From Terebella lapidaria (lineage: Eukaryota > Annelida > Polychaeta > Terebellida > Terebellidae), in the NCBI GenBank assembly GCA_949152475.1, contig OX424562.1, positions 38,364,157-38,428,156 on the forward strand: a stretch of DNA of 64,000 bases, given 5' to 3'. The position numbers were made by a program, and so were the translations under genes. Position 1 is the first letter of the stretch; each line of letters begins with the position of its first letter. Shown piece by piece: positions 51,201 to 60,325 of the stretch. The notes beneath the pieces are model-generated. The model was given only the letters and a program-made list of their open reading frames with translations, ran no database searches and was not told the DNA's origin.

Positions 51201-54200
51201 TCCGGTCCACTTGGAAAGGCGTAGAATCCTCCGTCGTCGGAGATCCACTCAATCTCGGACATGCTGTCCGTTCCGGTGGCGTCGGCGGTCGGGGGTGACA
51301 CCCCTTCAGGACGACGGTTTCCACGTGGTGGCCGTTGCGGTCGCGGTGCGGACACCCCTTCATGAAAAGAGGCCGGTTTCGGGGTCGGAGCTTGACATTT
51401 GGTACACACCCCTTCAAGGAGCTGAGGTGTGGGCTGGGCCGGCTGCGGGGTCGTTATGGGTGTCGTTACCGGTACAGTAGTTGTGACAACCGCAGATGTG
51501 GAGCGGGGAACGTTGTTCTGTTGTCTGGAAGGCCCTTGCTCCTCAGCACCTTCCCCTACTGGTTTGACGACGGGGTCGGAGGTGTTGGTGGGGCCGGTTT
51601 GGTTTGATTACCGGTTTGGTTAGGTACTGACAACACTTGAGCTGTCCTTCTGTCAGTACCGGGACCATTAGGCCGAAATGCTAGTGGTTTCATGCCGTTG
51701 CGTACTAGCACATCCTTAAGCTGAAAGCACCGCATCCAGCGATGGCCGGGCTTCTTGCAGAAGAAGCAAACCATGGGTCGTCCGGGTTGCGGGGGTCGAT
51801 CACCTTTCATCGGGGCCGTTGTTCGCAGGACAGAAAAGATAGCCGTTTCCTCACATAGTCCATTCTCGTCACTAAGGACGCACTGAAAAGCTTCAGCCAC
51901 CCACTCGCGTGAGCTGGCCGGCACTGAATGTTCGTCGCAACCTTGTAGGCCGGTAGTGTCACTGTCCGCGGGGTCGTAGTAGGCCGCAACTTGCTCTGGG
52001 GTTAGTGTTTCCCCCTGAGTGACTTGTCCCATGGCACAAGACAGTTCTTCATTAACAGGGTCGTCTTCCGCGTATCCGCTTGCGGAAATGTCGGCACATC
52101 GTGTGCCTCGATGTCGATCCCTGGCTGTCCTCTGCTGACGACTCTCTACTTTGAGAACGGCCGTAAGTGCCTCACTGTAACTGTTAAAAGTGAGGGCACA
52201 CAGTTTATCGGCAATGGGGTCGGGTTGGCCGTTAACGAATTGTGCAATTACAGTTCGTTGCCGCGACGTTGGCGTAACGTCATCGAACACTTGCTCCGCC
52301 AGGGCTTGGAGTCGCTCCATGTAGTGTTCCGCGTCCTCTTTTCGTTCCCGCTTGAGGAACGGAAAATCGTCCCGTTTGGACTGTCGACGGGGCTCGGGTT
52401 CCCAGCCCTCTAGAAGTTGGCGACGGAACTCCTCCCAGGGAGTCGCGACCGGGATATTTAGAGCTAGCGCTTCAGCGCGGCCACGCAGCGTGCTCCGGAA
52501 GGTCGTCGTCTTGTTGAGGTCGGAGTAAGTGAAAGCCGCGGTAAATTGTTCGAAACTCCGAATGTATTGAGTGAGATTGCCCTCCTTGAAGGTCGCACGC
52601 CATTGAGCCATTTTAGCCGTAGCCAACGTTTGGGGCTCAGACGTGAGTCTCTGTGGCGTGGGCGTATCAACACTCACCCCAACTGATGTAGTCGGTGCAG
52701 TGGCCGTCGGAGTCGGAACAGCCGAAGTCGCCGGAGCCGTTGTATCTGGGCCGATCGGGGTCGTGTTAGCGGGGGCGGTCGGTGCTGTCGTTGCGGAGAC
52801 GGCGAGCGATGCGGCGGGTGGTGCCGTCGTGTGACTGGGGTCGTGTGGTGCTTGTGCAGCGGGGGCCGGTTGGCTGTATGGAGGCGTCACCCATGGTATC
52901 CCGACTGAGGGTGGGAATACAGCCGGTGGTGGATATCGGTATACCGATCCATCTGGGCATACACCATGGTACACTAATCCGGGTTGTGCACCATGATAGC
53001 CGGTGTCAGCTATCACGCTGGGAACGCCACCATATCCGGGCGGTGGGTTCGCGTAGCCGACATGCGGTGAATAGTATCCGACAGCTACTCCATTTGGAAC
53101 ACCGCTTGTTGCGCCAGGGTATCCGACTGGCGGTACACCATATCCGTTGGTGTTTCCGACTGATTGTGAGATCGGAGGTCCGATCATTGGCACAACACTT
53201 TCTGCCGGAGCAGACACAACTTGATCTTGTGACGGATCGAAGCGCGGTTGTTCTCCGGTAGTCGGCGATGGTCGGTGCGTGGTCGGCGCGGGAGCGCGTG
53301 TGTCGGAAGTCGGCGTGTCGGGGTCGCAGGGTCGGCGACTTGATGTCGAGGGTGCTTGTCGGGGTCGCGCTTGTCGCATGGTGGCGCGAGATTCCGTCAT
53401 CGTGTCGCTGGGTCGTTGTTGTCGTAGAGGCGTCGCGATCCGGGTAGCGGTCGTCGCCAGGATGTCTTCGGATGTCGCTCCCGTCTGGCTGGGTCGTGTG
53501 TACTCTACCACCGTTGGCTCGGTCGGTATGCGTGAGTACATTTCTGGCGCGGGGTCGTGTTGTCTCGGCGTCATAGGCGGCGCCAGGGGTCGATTGGCCG
53601 AATGAGCGTTCGGCGGGGTCGGTTCCGGAACATTGTCAGACTGACAAACCCACTGTCGTATCTGAGAGTTACTGGGTGGGTGCGTAACCATTGACGTGTC
53701 TATGGTTACCGGCCGAACGTTCACTGCTAATTGTTCTGGGTCGATATCACGATCTACGCCCGCTCTTTGACGTGAGCGCGTATAGTTTCTGTCGGCAAAG
53801 TCACTTTTCTGGGTCGCTCTAGCCGGCGTGGCCGAGTACGCTCTAGCGTGTGCACGCAGAATGTCACTTACTGTATGTGACGGCGCGAGCGGGTCTTCGT
53901 CTAGGAACTCTTGCACCAGGTCGGTAGGCGGCGAAAACGATCTCAGGGTCGAATGGTCGCCGATGGAGTCGAAAAGGCCGGACGGTTGTTGCTCCTGCGA
54001 CAGTGGAACCGTATCGCTCATGGCAACTGGGCGAGGGCCGGTAGGTCGGAAGGCCGGATTCGGATTGATCGTCACTTCGTCATCCGTGGGGTCGAGTGGC
54101 TCACCGCGGGAGGCTCCCGGGGCCAATGCCATCAATGCCGGTCAGGTCTGGGTCGATAATCCGAGACTAGCTCAGATCCTGGTCGAACGGCGCCAATGTG

Positions 54201-55847
54201 AAGAATATCGTTCACGGCCGATATTAAGCCGGTTTAACTGGGTCGTCGTGTGATTCAATAAAGCCGGCAGTTTCAATTTAACTGTTTATTATGGCGATAA
54301 ATTCAATGAAGCAGTCACTCGCTCACAATTAGGGCCGCACTCTCACCTACGTCGGGTGATATCCCAGTCAATAAATATCCAATTATAGTCCTTCGTATAC
54401 TTTGCATATATATCCAACAGTTATAAATCACTTGTATTTAGTTCGTATATTAATATCAACAGTCTTTTCAGGAGCTCTATTTTATACGTCCTGTCACTGG
54501 GATTTTCACTACTCTTCTGCGCAAATAACTGGGGCCGAGGGATCATGTGCCTGTGTAATTTCCCGCCAAGTGTATGCGGTGTTGTGATTGGTCGAATGTA
54601 TGCTGCAATGCGCTGATGTCACCGGGAAAGTGGGTTTCCCCGGCTCGTGTCAATACTTGTAATGCCTGTATCTGTGCACGTGATGTGTGGAGTATGTGTG
54701 TCAAGTTCTATGTTTAGAAGTCAGTGCATGTGAAGGTCAAGGCCGAGTATACGGGGCCGAGTGTACTGAACGAGTGGGGCCGCAGGTGCGTGGTTCGACC
54801 TGTGTGTGTAACCATGACTACATGGAGTTTATGCTTGTGATCGTATAGTGTGTACTTGTCCTGTATGTAAGTCATGTAAAATGAATGTTTGTTGTGGAAA
54901 TGTGTAGTGCGCGGGAGGGACGGGAGTAACAGTCTAAAATTACTACAATTGATACACTGTCTGCCCCTGATGACGCCAGTGTATCGTTTGATAAACTATT
55001 TGGTCGGGTTTTGTTTCTATTGCAAAATGTTGCATTTTACGTCTGTCATTGGAATCATCCAAATTTGGCTGTATTGGTGGTAATAGATTGATACTTAGGC
55101 CTACTTACATACACCACATCCAGTCTAGCTGGGTGTGTGTACTAACTTGTCAATCTGGACCAAGTCCATGTACCGAGGGTCAGTTCGTAGTCGGCTCTTC
55201 TTCATCATGTTCATGTTACACACCGTCACAGCCGGGAAGTCGGTTGTCTTTCTGCATATAGTATATTTATATCTTCTAGTATGTATGATGGTATGTGTTC
55301 TAGGCGCTCTGTGGTGTATAAACTCTAGTGTTGGCCTAATTTGAAGTTTTCTTTACATTTTGTATTTGCTTCTGATAATTCAATAGGAGTACACGATTCA
55401 CTGATACACGATCACTGGAAAAAAATAGAATTAATAACACTTTAATATGTAGGCCCATATCTTCGGTTTCAAAATTTCAAATTTTTATACCAAATACATA
55501 ATAGTCTGTAACCATGTTTCTGAGTGTACTGACTTGCTGGCGATGTCCACCCTGACACCGACTGGGTACTCGTTGTAGTTTCGGAAGAGTTCCGCAGCCT
55601 GGTAACAGAAATAACCCAGAGCCGTCAAAAACACAGCCAGCCAGAAGATCCGGCGGAACCAGCTGCCGGAAGTGACGACACGCGGCAGCCCATGCGCAGT
55701 CGTGCTCTCCAGAAAGGTAAACAGCAACTGGGAGACGTTGGTCTCTGGGTTGGAATTCGCTGGCGTGGTGGAATCTCCGACGCTTCCCTGTTGCCTGGGA
55801 TACACCACCGCGGGCGGAGCCATGCTAGGCTTGGTCCATGTGCTCAT
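36291..55847 (-). CDS. DEG/ENaC family sodium channel subunit, 10 coding exons
   Basis: Exons, in transcript order: 55847-55534, 55251-55147, 39725-38592, 38470-38364, 38234-38071, 37971-37879, 37710-37599, 37510-37438, 37169-37043 and 36530-36291. All introns are GT/AG, and 2,469 coding bases join in frame to 822 residues. The N-terminal cytosolic part carries the gating HG motif (STTAHGLP), then TM1 (IFWLAVFLTALGYFCYQAAEL). Exon 2 gives DFPAVTVCNMN. Then come FIKQCSFDKKNCS, YGLCYVFN, GLRLTLDIEYSEYLG, YPSNCTDGS, the cysteine-rich MCGCVD and GCDCPTSC, and WPSTPY. TM2 is preceded by DIGGLLGLFIGVS, including the G-x-S selectivity filter. The family forms trimeric amiloride-sensitive Na+ channels gated by peptides, acid or force; which ligand applies here cannot be told. 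Members are usually about 500-700 residues; the excess is the long exon 3. Intron 2 is about 15.4 kb because it contains a retrotransposon and a LINE fragment. Confidence 0.93.
36916..37022. mobile_element. Small MITE (mariner-like), 107 bp, in DEG/ENaC intron 9
   Basis: Terminal inverted repeats are CAGTAGAACTCCAG on the left and CTGGAGTTCTACTC on the right, with the dinucleotide TA directly outside each end (36914-36915 and 37023-37024). CAGTAGAAC-type ends with a TA duplication fit Tc1/mariner-derived MITEs. It ends only about 20 bp from the splice donor of exon 9. Confidence 0.65.
38592..39725 (-). CDS. DEG/ENaC exon 3: charged extracellular insert with furin-type site
   Basis: This 1,134-bp exon encodes about residues 141-517 of the channel, between the post-TM1 DFPAVTVCN region and the finger/palm motif FIKQCSF. 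The first half (about residues 155-345) is Lys/Arg-rich, with PKRRRRRS, GRKKRG and GRGRRARGRKNRKK. The second half (about 348-470) is acidic with tyrosines (YEEDITYED, DDDYYYDYDYYYDDEDEDEE). RVKR, a match to the furin consensus RXKR, lies at the junction (39123-39134). NATAS gives one N-glycosylation sequon. The exon ends in the conserved DLVDVLKPS and FIKQCSFDKKNCS segment, and both splice phases fit its neighbours, so it is part of the gene. The insert itself matches nothing I recognise. Confidence 0.85.
39781..40470 (+). mobile_element. LINE 3' fragment (end of a non-LTR reverse transcriptase ORF plus tail)
   Basis: The frame 39781-40155 encodes 124 residues ending at a natural stop. It has the typical C-terminal end of LINE ORF2: IEYRVQQLKLNHMYKIINNQ, APNYL, RTRSHQYAV, ASRLWNSLPSSL and FKNGVKLWLVNN. 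The reverse transcriptase catalytic core is absent, so the copy is 5'-truncated, as is usual for LINEs. An AT-rich tail reaches about 40470. The LWNSLP signature suits CR1/L2/Jockey-type elements; the exact clade is uncertain. It lies antisense in DEG/ENaC intron 2. Confidence 0.75.
40718..41470 (-). repeat. 3' LTR of the Gypsy-like element
   Basis: 753 bp, the partner of the right-hand LTR with the same TG...CA ends. A short purine-rich stretch (GAAGGGGTG) lies just upstream on the minus strand, as expected for a polypurine tract. Confidence 0.93.
41979..44753 (-). CDS. Third frame of the Gypsy-like element (924 residues), not Env-like
   Basis: A long frame downstream of pol, on the same strand and before the 3' LTR. 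An acidic and serine/proline-rich start is followed near residue 285 by a CPFC...H...H pair that could form a zinc finger, and near the C-terminus by a coiled-coil stretch (RLRARVTQLEGQVTDLRQEV). I see no signal peptide and no membrane segment, so it does not resemble an envelope protein. Its function is unknown. Roughly 1.4 kb of spacer separates it from pol. Confidence 0.7.
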   Translation of the reverse strand: MADKPGDDRENGDPGKNRPRTVKLDGDNITVQVVDTGDESDHPIIVPDNESSSGPDSQPEQIDPVTLSDTASGSETGARPKTVRDKLAQRGVRHTPSPTQDDPFSTDPERFRLLEEGGSIVRQAIEARKAVEEAQRASAAARQPSSAPQAIAPIAPAPTSPATSPTVDRPKVTRSPTKRAYTNMKRRQGTGGGSTSSDSSRSSSGSSAPISTFRRQVAELMALVPPPMTPYGTRPIDWTQVPLNRRNRSAGYGHVHNFDEPSTLSESNNLTLAPLQRGDGQYACPFCIGEEEGDGERQWSTVPRRGPFRSTQTLDAHILAYHFLFLRFFVCPARDGFITLAQEEMFQNLSHSTPLHVTSFPFYYEGRLTATGPMLVRFALRCRVDMQPNPNYRPPRVPANIPIFRRDVNTVLTFGIWHMAPELFDQYPPNSAPEVQQVLRRLEYNRATTPAEEVRLARMVSDIETMNTWVRVRRPSTIFFTRPITYQTTSVRMAEEVPVTAPTTTASSGSTTFAAVVSSTTVSSVTTTSSSTPTRTRPSDVIPRRMIAERPTASNVTDYRVREGLVSPPEEFPLLEKKLAEPRLTPARATQPPSEEPDRPPPLREITTDSPEPSTPVDSPAPRESTTPSRRMVEATPLPPYLTEDVSPALSVPTQGTDHDRPRLRIDDPGQLESLHRDLDEFLPLHGSGEFAADYQFLRQHGSRLSTRTLPGLQALPGQNPTLQNPIRDEDARRLPNLIGHHDDFWIDRLNQVMHGADPLLLPSEAEEHLPTVALARADDMAQQHLQLIRREYVSAMDHHIRQAEYNGLSVGFAMGSLHERHQPTFPDDMAEENRRLRARVTQLEGQVTDLRQEVEQLRTTSTPTEPQATASSTPSTTAIPEDLLATIVAILPKLPPDEQLTLMRQASPAAQPPPASRREREGK
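46206..51409 (-). CDS. pol region of the Gypsy-like element (protease, RT, RNase H, integrase)
   Basis: Parts visible in order: an aspartic protease with the LDSGAQISLL active site near 51050; reverse transcriptase with the catalytic CYLDDVIAYG near 49770; RNase H starting FILDTDASGFAVGGAL; then the integrase HHCC finger (HLGIQRTIERVRRRFYWPGL) near 47600 and the DDE core with HSDQGTEFE near 47260. RT, RNase H and integrase in that order is the Ty3/Gypsy arrangement. It is a fossil in its present state: a few breaks and an internal duplication are apparent. Confidence 0.88.
51556..54135 (-). CDS. gag-like frame of the Gypsy-like element (859 residues)
   Basis: The long proline- and threonine-rich N-terminal half includes a PPGYGG/PPVGYPG-type low-complexity part. 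A capsid-like region follows (about residues 505-650, FKEGNLTQYIRSFEQFTAAF and later EEFRRQLLEGW). Near the C-terminus is a CCHC zinc knuckle, CFFCKKPGHRWMRC. This is the standard order for a Ty3/Gypsy Gag, although it is longer than most. Confidence 0.88.
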   Translation of the reverse strand: MMALAPGASRGEPLDPTDDEVTINPNPAFRPTGPRPVAMSDTVPLSQEQQPSGLFDSIGDHSTLRSFSPPTDLVQEFLDEDPLAPSHTVSDILRAHARAYSATPARATQKSDFADRNYTRSRQRAGVDRDIDPEQLAVNVRPVTIDTSMVTHPPSNSQIRQWVCQSDNVPEPTPPNAHSANRPLAPPMTPRQHDPAPEMYSRIPTEPTVVEYTRPSQTGATSEDILATTATRIATPLRQQRPSDTMTESRATMRQARPRQAPSTSSRRPCDPDTPTSDTRAPAPTTHRPSPTTGEQPRFDPSQDQVVSAPAESVVPMIGPPISQSVGNTNGYGVPPVGYPGATSGVPNGVAVGYYSPHVGYANPPPGYGGVPSVIADTGYHGAQPGLVYHGVCPDGSVYRYPPPAVFPPSVGIPWVTPPYSQPAPAAQAPHDPSHTTAPPAASLAVSATTAPTAPANTTPIGPDTTAPATSAVPTPTATAPTTSVGVSVDTPTPQRLTSEPQTLATAKMAQWRATFKEGNLTQYIRSFEQFTAAFTYSDLNKTTTFRSTLRGRAEALALNIPVATPWEEFRRQLLEGWEPEPRRQSKRDDFPFLKRERKEDAEHYMERLQALAEQVFDDVTPTSRQRTVIAQFVNGQPDPIADKLCALTFNSYSEALTAVLKVESRQQRTARDRHRGTRCADISASGYAEDDPVNEELSCAMGQVTQGETLTPEQVAAYYDPADSDTTGLQGCDEHSVPASSREWVAEAFQCVLSDENGLCEETAIFSVLRTTAPMKGDRPPQPGRPMVCFFCKKPGHRWMRCFQLKDVLVRNGMKPLAFRPNGPGTDRRTAQVLSVPNQTGNQTKPAPPTPPTPSSNQ
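54176..54195 (-). other. Primer-binding-like site of the Gypsy-like element
   Basis: On the minus strand TGGCGCCGTTCGACCAG begins one base inside the 5' LTR. TGG at this place is what a tRNA 3' CCA end would pair with. I cannot say which tRNA it is. Confidence 0.5.
54197..54947 (-). repeat. 5' LTR of the Gypsy-like element
   Basis: 751 bp beginning TGTAGTAATTTTAG and ending ATTCTTCACA on the minus strand. It is nearly identical to the repeat at 40718-41470. The flank beyond it begins ATTG, matching the ATTG before the other LTR. Confidence 0.93.
54948..55110 (+). repeat. Dispersed repeat family A, copy 6
   Basis: It starts directly at the right edge of the LTR element with ATTGATACACTGTCTGCC, continues through the CCTGATGACGCCAGTGTATC core and TAAACTATTTGGTCGGG, and stops about 40 bp from the small exon 2 of the DEG/ENaC gene. 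Confidence 0.7.
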
Positions 55848-55849
55848 GT

Positions 55850-58495
55850 CCTCCTGTGTGCCACATACGGGCCGCCAGAGTATGTATACCGATTGTGACT
55901 TTGTGTGCTTTCGGATCCTTTCGTGTGATGTGACACGTAGTCAACAGCACAAATAGTTCAACTACGGTGCCGTGTGCCGTACATGAATGTCAGAACACAA
56001 AATAAGTGAGTGTTATCTCAAAAGCTCCTCTATCAAAAAAATCCTTTTCTCGTACTTTTCCTCGATGTTAATTTGTAGTTAATATATATTATTCAATATA
56101 CTTCAATATTTACTTTCAAATTACAATGACGTGATCGCATCACATCGTATTGTCTGATAGATAGCTGTCAGTTACAAAAGCTCACAATGATGTACTGTTA
56201 TAACAACGTGAAGGCCGATTGTCGATGCGTAGCCGCCGTTTTCGTGACACAACGGTGAACAATCGCCCTGTTCGAGGGATGCGCCCGTATCGAACGGCTG
56301 TCGATCGGTTTGCACAGTTGCTTATCTCAAGGAAATCTTCATTTCGGATGCCTGTAGTTTTATTCGATTAGGGTGCATCAATTGTCACGGTTGCACGAGA
56401 CCTTTTTGTAAGGCTTCCTTGTCTTTGCATCAATATACTGTATCAATATTATAGTTTTCTGTCCTTGTTGATCAAAACCTACCCATGACCTATTATACAT
56501 TTAAAAGTATTTTTTGTAGGTACAAGTCTCGGCTGACGCAACGCCAAATAAAACAGCACAGCCACATCAAGAAAACTACAACAATGATGCCAACAACAAG
56601 AATGATATATATCATGAAACAACAACGATGCCAACAACAACACCAACTACGACGACAGCAATAAAATACTCAGAAATGACTTTCCTTCCGTGCAAGTTGA
56701 ATGATGTTGTGCCAGTTTAAAGCTGTCTGCACTTGTGAGGTTGTCCGTTACGTCTGGAAGCGCGCGAGGCTCAGTGAGGGCAAAACAATTCCTTAAATCC
56801 TTATAATGGACGATACTATGTAATACTCATTGTTTTCCTAATTGCTCAATCATATTTTACTATGAAAAACGAGTGATCAATGCCTCGGTTGGACACGGGA
56901 AATCGATGAAAGAAAGTAGGCCTAATGTATAAAAACTTTCGATACACGCGATTAATGCATTCATCGGTAATGAATTACCTTTGTCTCAACTGTATGTATC
57001 TAATCGCCCGAGGAGCTTTCTTTTCTCCCTCCGATTCACGAGCAGTTGGATGGAAAATAATTAAATTATTTTTGTGAATTACAGTGTTACAAAACCTTTG
57101 TTGTGAACTCTGGTTACTGCAACAGGGTCGCTGTGTGGTATTGATATGGTAATTGTTATTGTCTTCCCAGAGGGAGAATCTTTGAACGGCTTCCAGGAAT
57201 CGTGTGGGGTATATATGGGTGAACACTCTCGTACCTGGATTATCTAAGCTTGACTTCAGTAGACAGTACAATACATTTACGCCCTGCATGTACATACGGT
57301 ACACTTGAAGTTTTCATCAATGTTTGGCCGAGTGCTTCATAAGCCAAGGAACCCAGTCGTCCAGGAAAATACCGCTGTTATGGGACATTCTTTGCTGAAG
57401 TGACCGTAAATATCAATTTCATTTGCTAGATACCCTAGAATAAAAAAATTCAATGAATGGGAATAAAACGAAATTAGTTTGAAGTACCGGAAAGTTCACC
57501 TGGGTATGTCTGGTCAAAGAATTTCAGTATTGAGAATCTTTGGTATGGTGTAATTGCAATATCTAGGATCCTTGTAAATAAATGTTTACAGCCCCTCATT
57601 TGCGCTCCTTCCTCACCCCCGAGCGGCTTAGTTGATAATGGTCTGTTTTTTCCGAGTTTTAATCAAGACACATTACCGGGGGACGGGACCGTATGTCACG
57701 GCCTCCGGATGAAGTGAGGTGTCACTTCATGAGGAGTCCATATTATTTTCCGTGTAGTTTATTGATGTCCAATGATACATGTATTTATTGAAGAACAACC
57801 TTTCAAATATTGTAGAGTCCGAATAGCAGTTCCATTACAAGATCCAAAAGTAACTCGACAAGTAACATGAAAAGTAACCCAAAATGTGTCCTTACTTTGT
57901 TATTGATGTTAACATTGGTGGTATAAATTACTGATGCTATCATCTATAGAATGAAATGAACTTATTATTTAACATGTATATTATTAATTATATTAATTAC
58001 AATCATATTGAATTTCCAATATATAACAATAAACAGGATTTTTTTTATTTTTCTTTACAACGAGGAGCAGGAATATGACATGTGACTACATCAAAGAGCT
58101 TGGATTACACCAGTTGCCTGAAGAAGGGTGTCAACAATGCCCACCAGATCGCATCAACAAGATCGGAACGGCTCACGCGAGAGCCGTTGTTCAGTACGGA
58201 GACAGAATATTTGGTGAGCACGAACCACGGTGGGAACATGACGGATGGAAATAGCTACCCTATACTGTCGTGCAACTCTCTCTTATCCTAAAATAGCTGT
58301 TCACTTTCTGGAGCGTGAGGACGGCGACGAATCTCATTGACCACTCCACGAGAACTTACTGCTACCCATTGAATCATCCCCCCCCATCCGCCGAACCCTA
58401 TATCCGTGACGGGGAGTGTGCTAAGGAAACGAATTCCATACATTCACAGCATTCACGACTGCATTATGACCATTTTGTATCATTACGTCATCATT
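55850..58495. other. Upstream region of the DEG/ENaC gene; no firm gene
   Basis: This region should contain the promoter and any 5' untranslated exon of the minus-strand channel gene, but no TATA box or other motif stands out. A CAACAA-type low-complexity stretch lies at about 56565-56665. A weak exon candidate at 58071-58245 is listed separately. Confidence 0.5.
58071..58245 (+). CDS. Weak candidate exon or small ORF, unrecognised
   Basis: From the ATG at 58075 a 56-codon frame runs to TAG at 58243-58245. It reads MTCDYIKELGLHQLPEEGCQ and continues QCPPDRINKIG, then ARAVVQYGDRIFGEHEPRW. The composition looks protein-like. A pyrimidine-rich tract (TTTTTTTTATTTTTCTTTAC) followed by an AG precedes it, and a donor-like TTTG/GTGAGC falls inside it near 58213, so it might be an internal exon rather than a complete gene. 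I recognise no family, and it could be chance. Confidence 0.25.
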
Positions 58496-58498
58496 TTT

Positions 58499-59935
58499 AG
58501 GTTACCGGACCTATGGTCCGATAACCTATTGGCATGGCGTTGCGTCCGTCGTCCGTCGTCCGTCGTCCGTCGTCGCCCGTCGTCGTCGTCGTCCACATTT
58601 TTATCTTTTTTGTTTACAGGCAAATTTTTCTGAAATTTTGCACAAAAATACTTAAAAATAATTCAAGAAGGAGGTATTTTTTAGTTTTTTGATTTTCACA
58701 TTTTTTTCAAAATGGCGGCCGTTTTCGACGAAAAATGCCTGATTTTGGACTTTGGCGGCCATTTTCTCAAAATCTGTTCAGTAACTTTTTTTCTTTTTGA
58801 TACATAACACTTCTCATATGTACTCCTATGATGTCTATAAATTTCGTTGCGCTTGAATCGCTCGAAGTGGGCCATTTTGGCCCAAACTCGGCCCAAATGG
58901 GACTTTCCCATGTTAAATTCTCCTATGCTTTATAATGGGACACATTATGCCTAATATCTCAATTGATATTGAGATTAGAGACTAGGGATCAATTGTGGAC
59001 ATATAGGAAATGATATATGCTGAATATTCTCGTGACCTTGAATTTGACCTCTGACCTCAGTTTCAAGGTCAGAGCACAAAATGGCTTATATCTCGCTTAT
59101 TATCGACTCTACAGCTTATGAAGCAATTGTGGACATATAGAAAATGATATATGCTGAATATTGTCGTGACCTTGAATTTGACCTCTGACCTCAGTTTCAA
59201 GGTCAGAGCACAAAATGACTTATATCTCGCTTATTATCGACTCTACAGCTTAGAATCAATTGTGGACATATAGGAAATGATATATGCTGAATATTCTGAT
59301 GACCTTGAATTTGACCTTCGACCTCATTTTCAAGGTCACATGACAAAATGGCTAATATCTCGCTTGTTATCAACTTTACAGCTTAGCAATCAATTATGAA
59401 CATATAGGAAATGATATGCAGATGATTGTCATGACCTTGAATTTGACCTTTGAACTCATTTTCAAGGTCACAGGACAAAATGGCTAATATCTTACTTATT
59501 ATCGATTTTACAGCTTAGGAATCAATTGTGGACATATAGGAAATGATATATGCTGAATATTCTCGGGACCTTGAATTTGACCTCTGACCTTTTTTTCAAG
59601 GTCACAGGACAAACTGGCTCATATCTTGCTCCTCTATTGACTGTATGGCTTGGGAATCAATTGTGGACATGATATAGAAAATGATATACATTGAATATTT
59701 TGATGACCTTGAATTTGACCTTTGCCCCTTCATTTTCAAGGCCACAGCACAAAATTGCTAATATCTCTCTGATTATTGAATTCACAGCTTAGCAATCAAC
59801 TGTGGACATGATATATGCTTAATGTTAATGTATATGCTGAATATTCTCTTGGCCTTGAATTCAACCAGTGACCTGGCTAACATCTAAGATATTAAACATT
59901 GTCCGGTAACCTATCTTCGGCCCTTGGCCTAATTT
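58499..59935 (+). repeat. Dispersed element with about seven 134-bp internal tandem units, forward copy
   Basis: It starts AGGTTACCGGACC, immediately followed by an inverted partner (GGTCCGATAACC) and a CGTCCGTCGTC microsatellite. After about 350 bp come roughly seven tandem units of 132-147 bp, each with GACCTTGAATTTGACC, CTCATTTTCAAGGTCA, ATGGCTAATATCT and an ATTGTGGACATATAGGAAAT segment. The far end has GTCCGGTAACCTATCTTCGG. The terminal GGTTACC motifs are inverted, so this is probably a non-autonomous DNA element. There is no coding. Confidence 0.7.
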
Positions 59936-60099
59936 TTCATCATATATTTTCTTATCAGATCATTTTCATTCACTCAGCCATGTTGCCGTCAGACTGTCAA
60001 CACTGGAAACATCTTTTATTACATCTCCCACCATTGGATGTAAGTGTCATCCCTGTAGTGTCATAGTTTCTCACTCCCGTATGTCACATAGGTAATTTA

Positions 60100-60325
60100 A
60101 ATTCTGTTCAGTTACTCTCAATACACCAAGATTTTGATGATGACAATAGCAAACCAAAAGTATAGGATTTTACAATGGAAACAAATCCCGATCAAATAAT
60201 TTATCTCAAGACACACTGGCGTCATCAAGTGCAGACAGTGTTTGAAATGTAAATGTAGCTGTTTCTACTGTAGCCAGATGGAATTAGTATACAACTGCCA
60301 TACAACCTATGAAACTTTTGAAGAA
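60100..60325 (-). repeat. Dispersed repeat family A, copy 7
   Basis: Reverse orientation: GACACACTGGCGTCATCA, GTTTCTACTGTA and ATACAACTGCCATACAAC are the complements of the core and upstream parts of copy 1. It abuts the inverted 134-bp-unit element. Confidence 0.65.

Larger units (their letters stand above)
40718..54947 (-). mobile_element. LTR retrotransposon, Ty3/Gypsy-like, 14.2 kb
   Basis: A large element in the same orientation as the host gene, inside intron 2 of the DEG/ENaC gene. It has two LTRs of about 751-753 bp (TG...CA ends), a primer-binding-like site, a gag-like frame, a pol region with protease, reverse transcriptase, RNase H and integrase parts in Gypsy order, and a long third frame before the 3' LTR. 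ATTG flanks both ends as a 4-bp target duplication. The LTRs differ at only about three bases and one 2-bp indel, about 99.5% identity, so the insertion is young. Gag and the third frame look intact. Pol looks broken, with a few breaks including an internal rearrangement. Confidence 0.93.

Noticed and set aside
58498-59913. TA target duplication immediately outside the GGTTACCGGAC inverted ends
   Set aside because: The second copy shares sequence beyond GGTAACC (TTTCTTAGCCC versus TATCTTCGGCCC), so the true end probably lies further out and the TA match may be chance.
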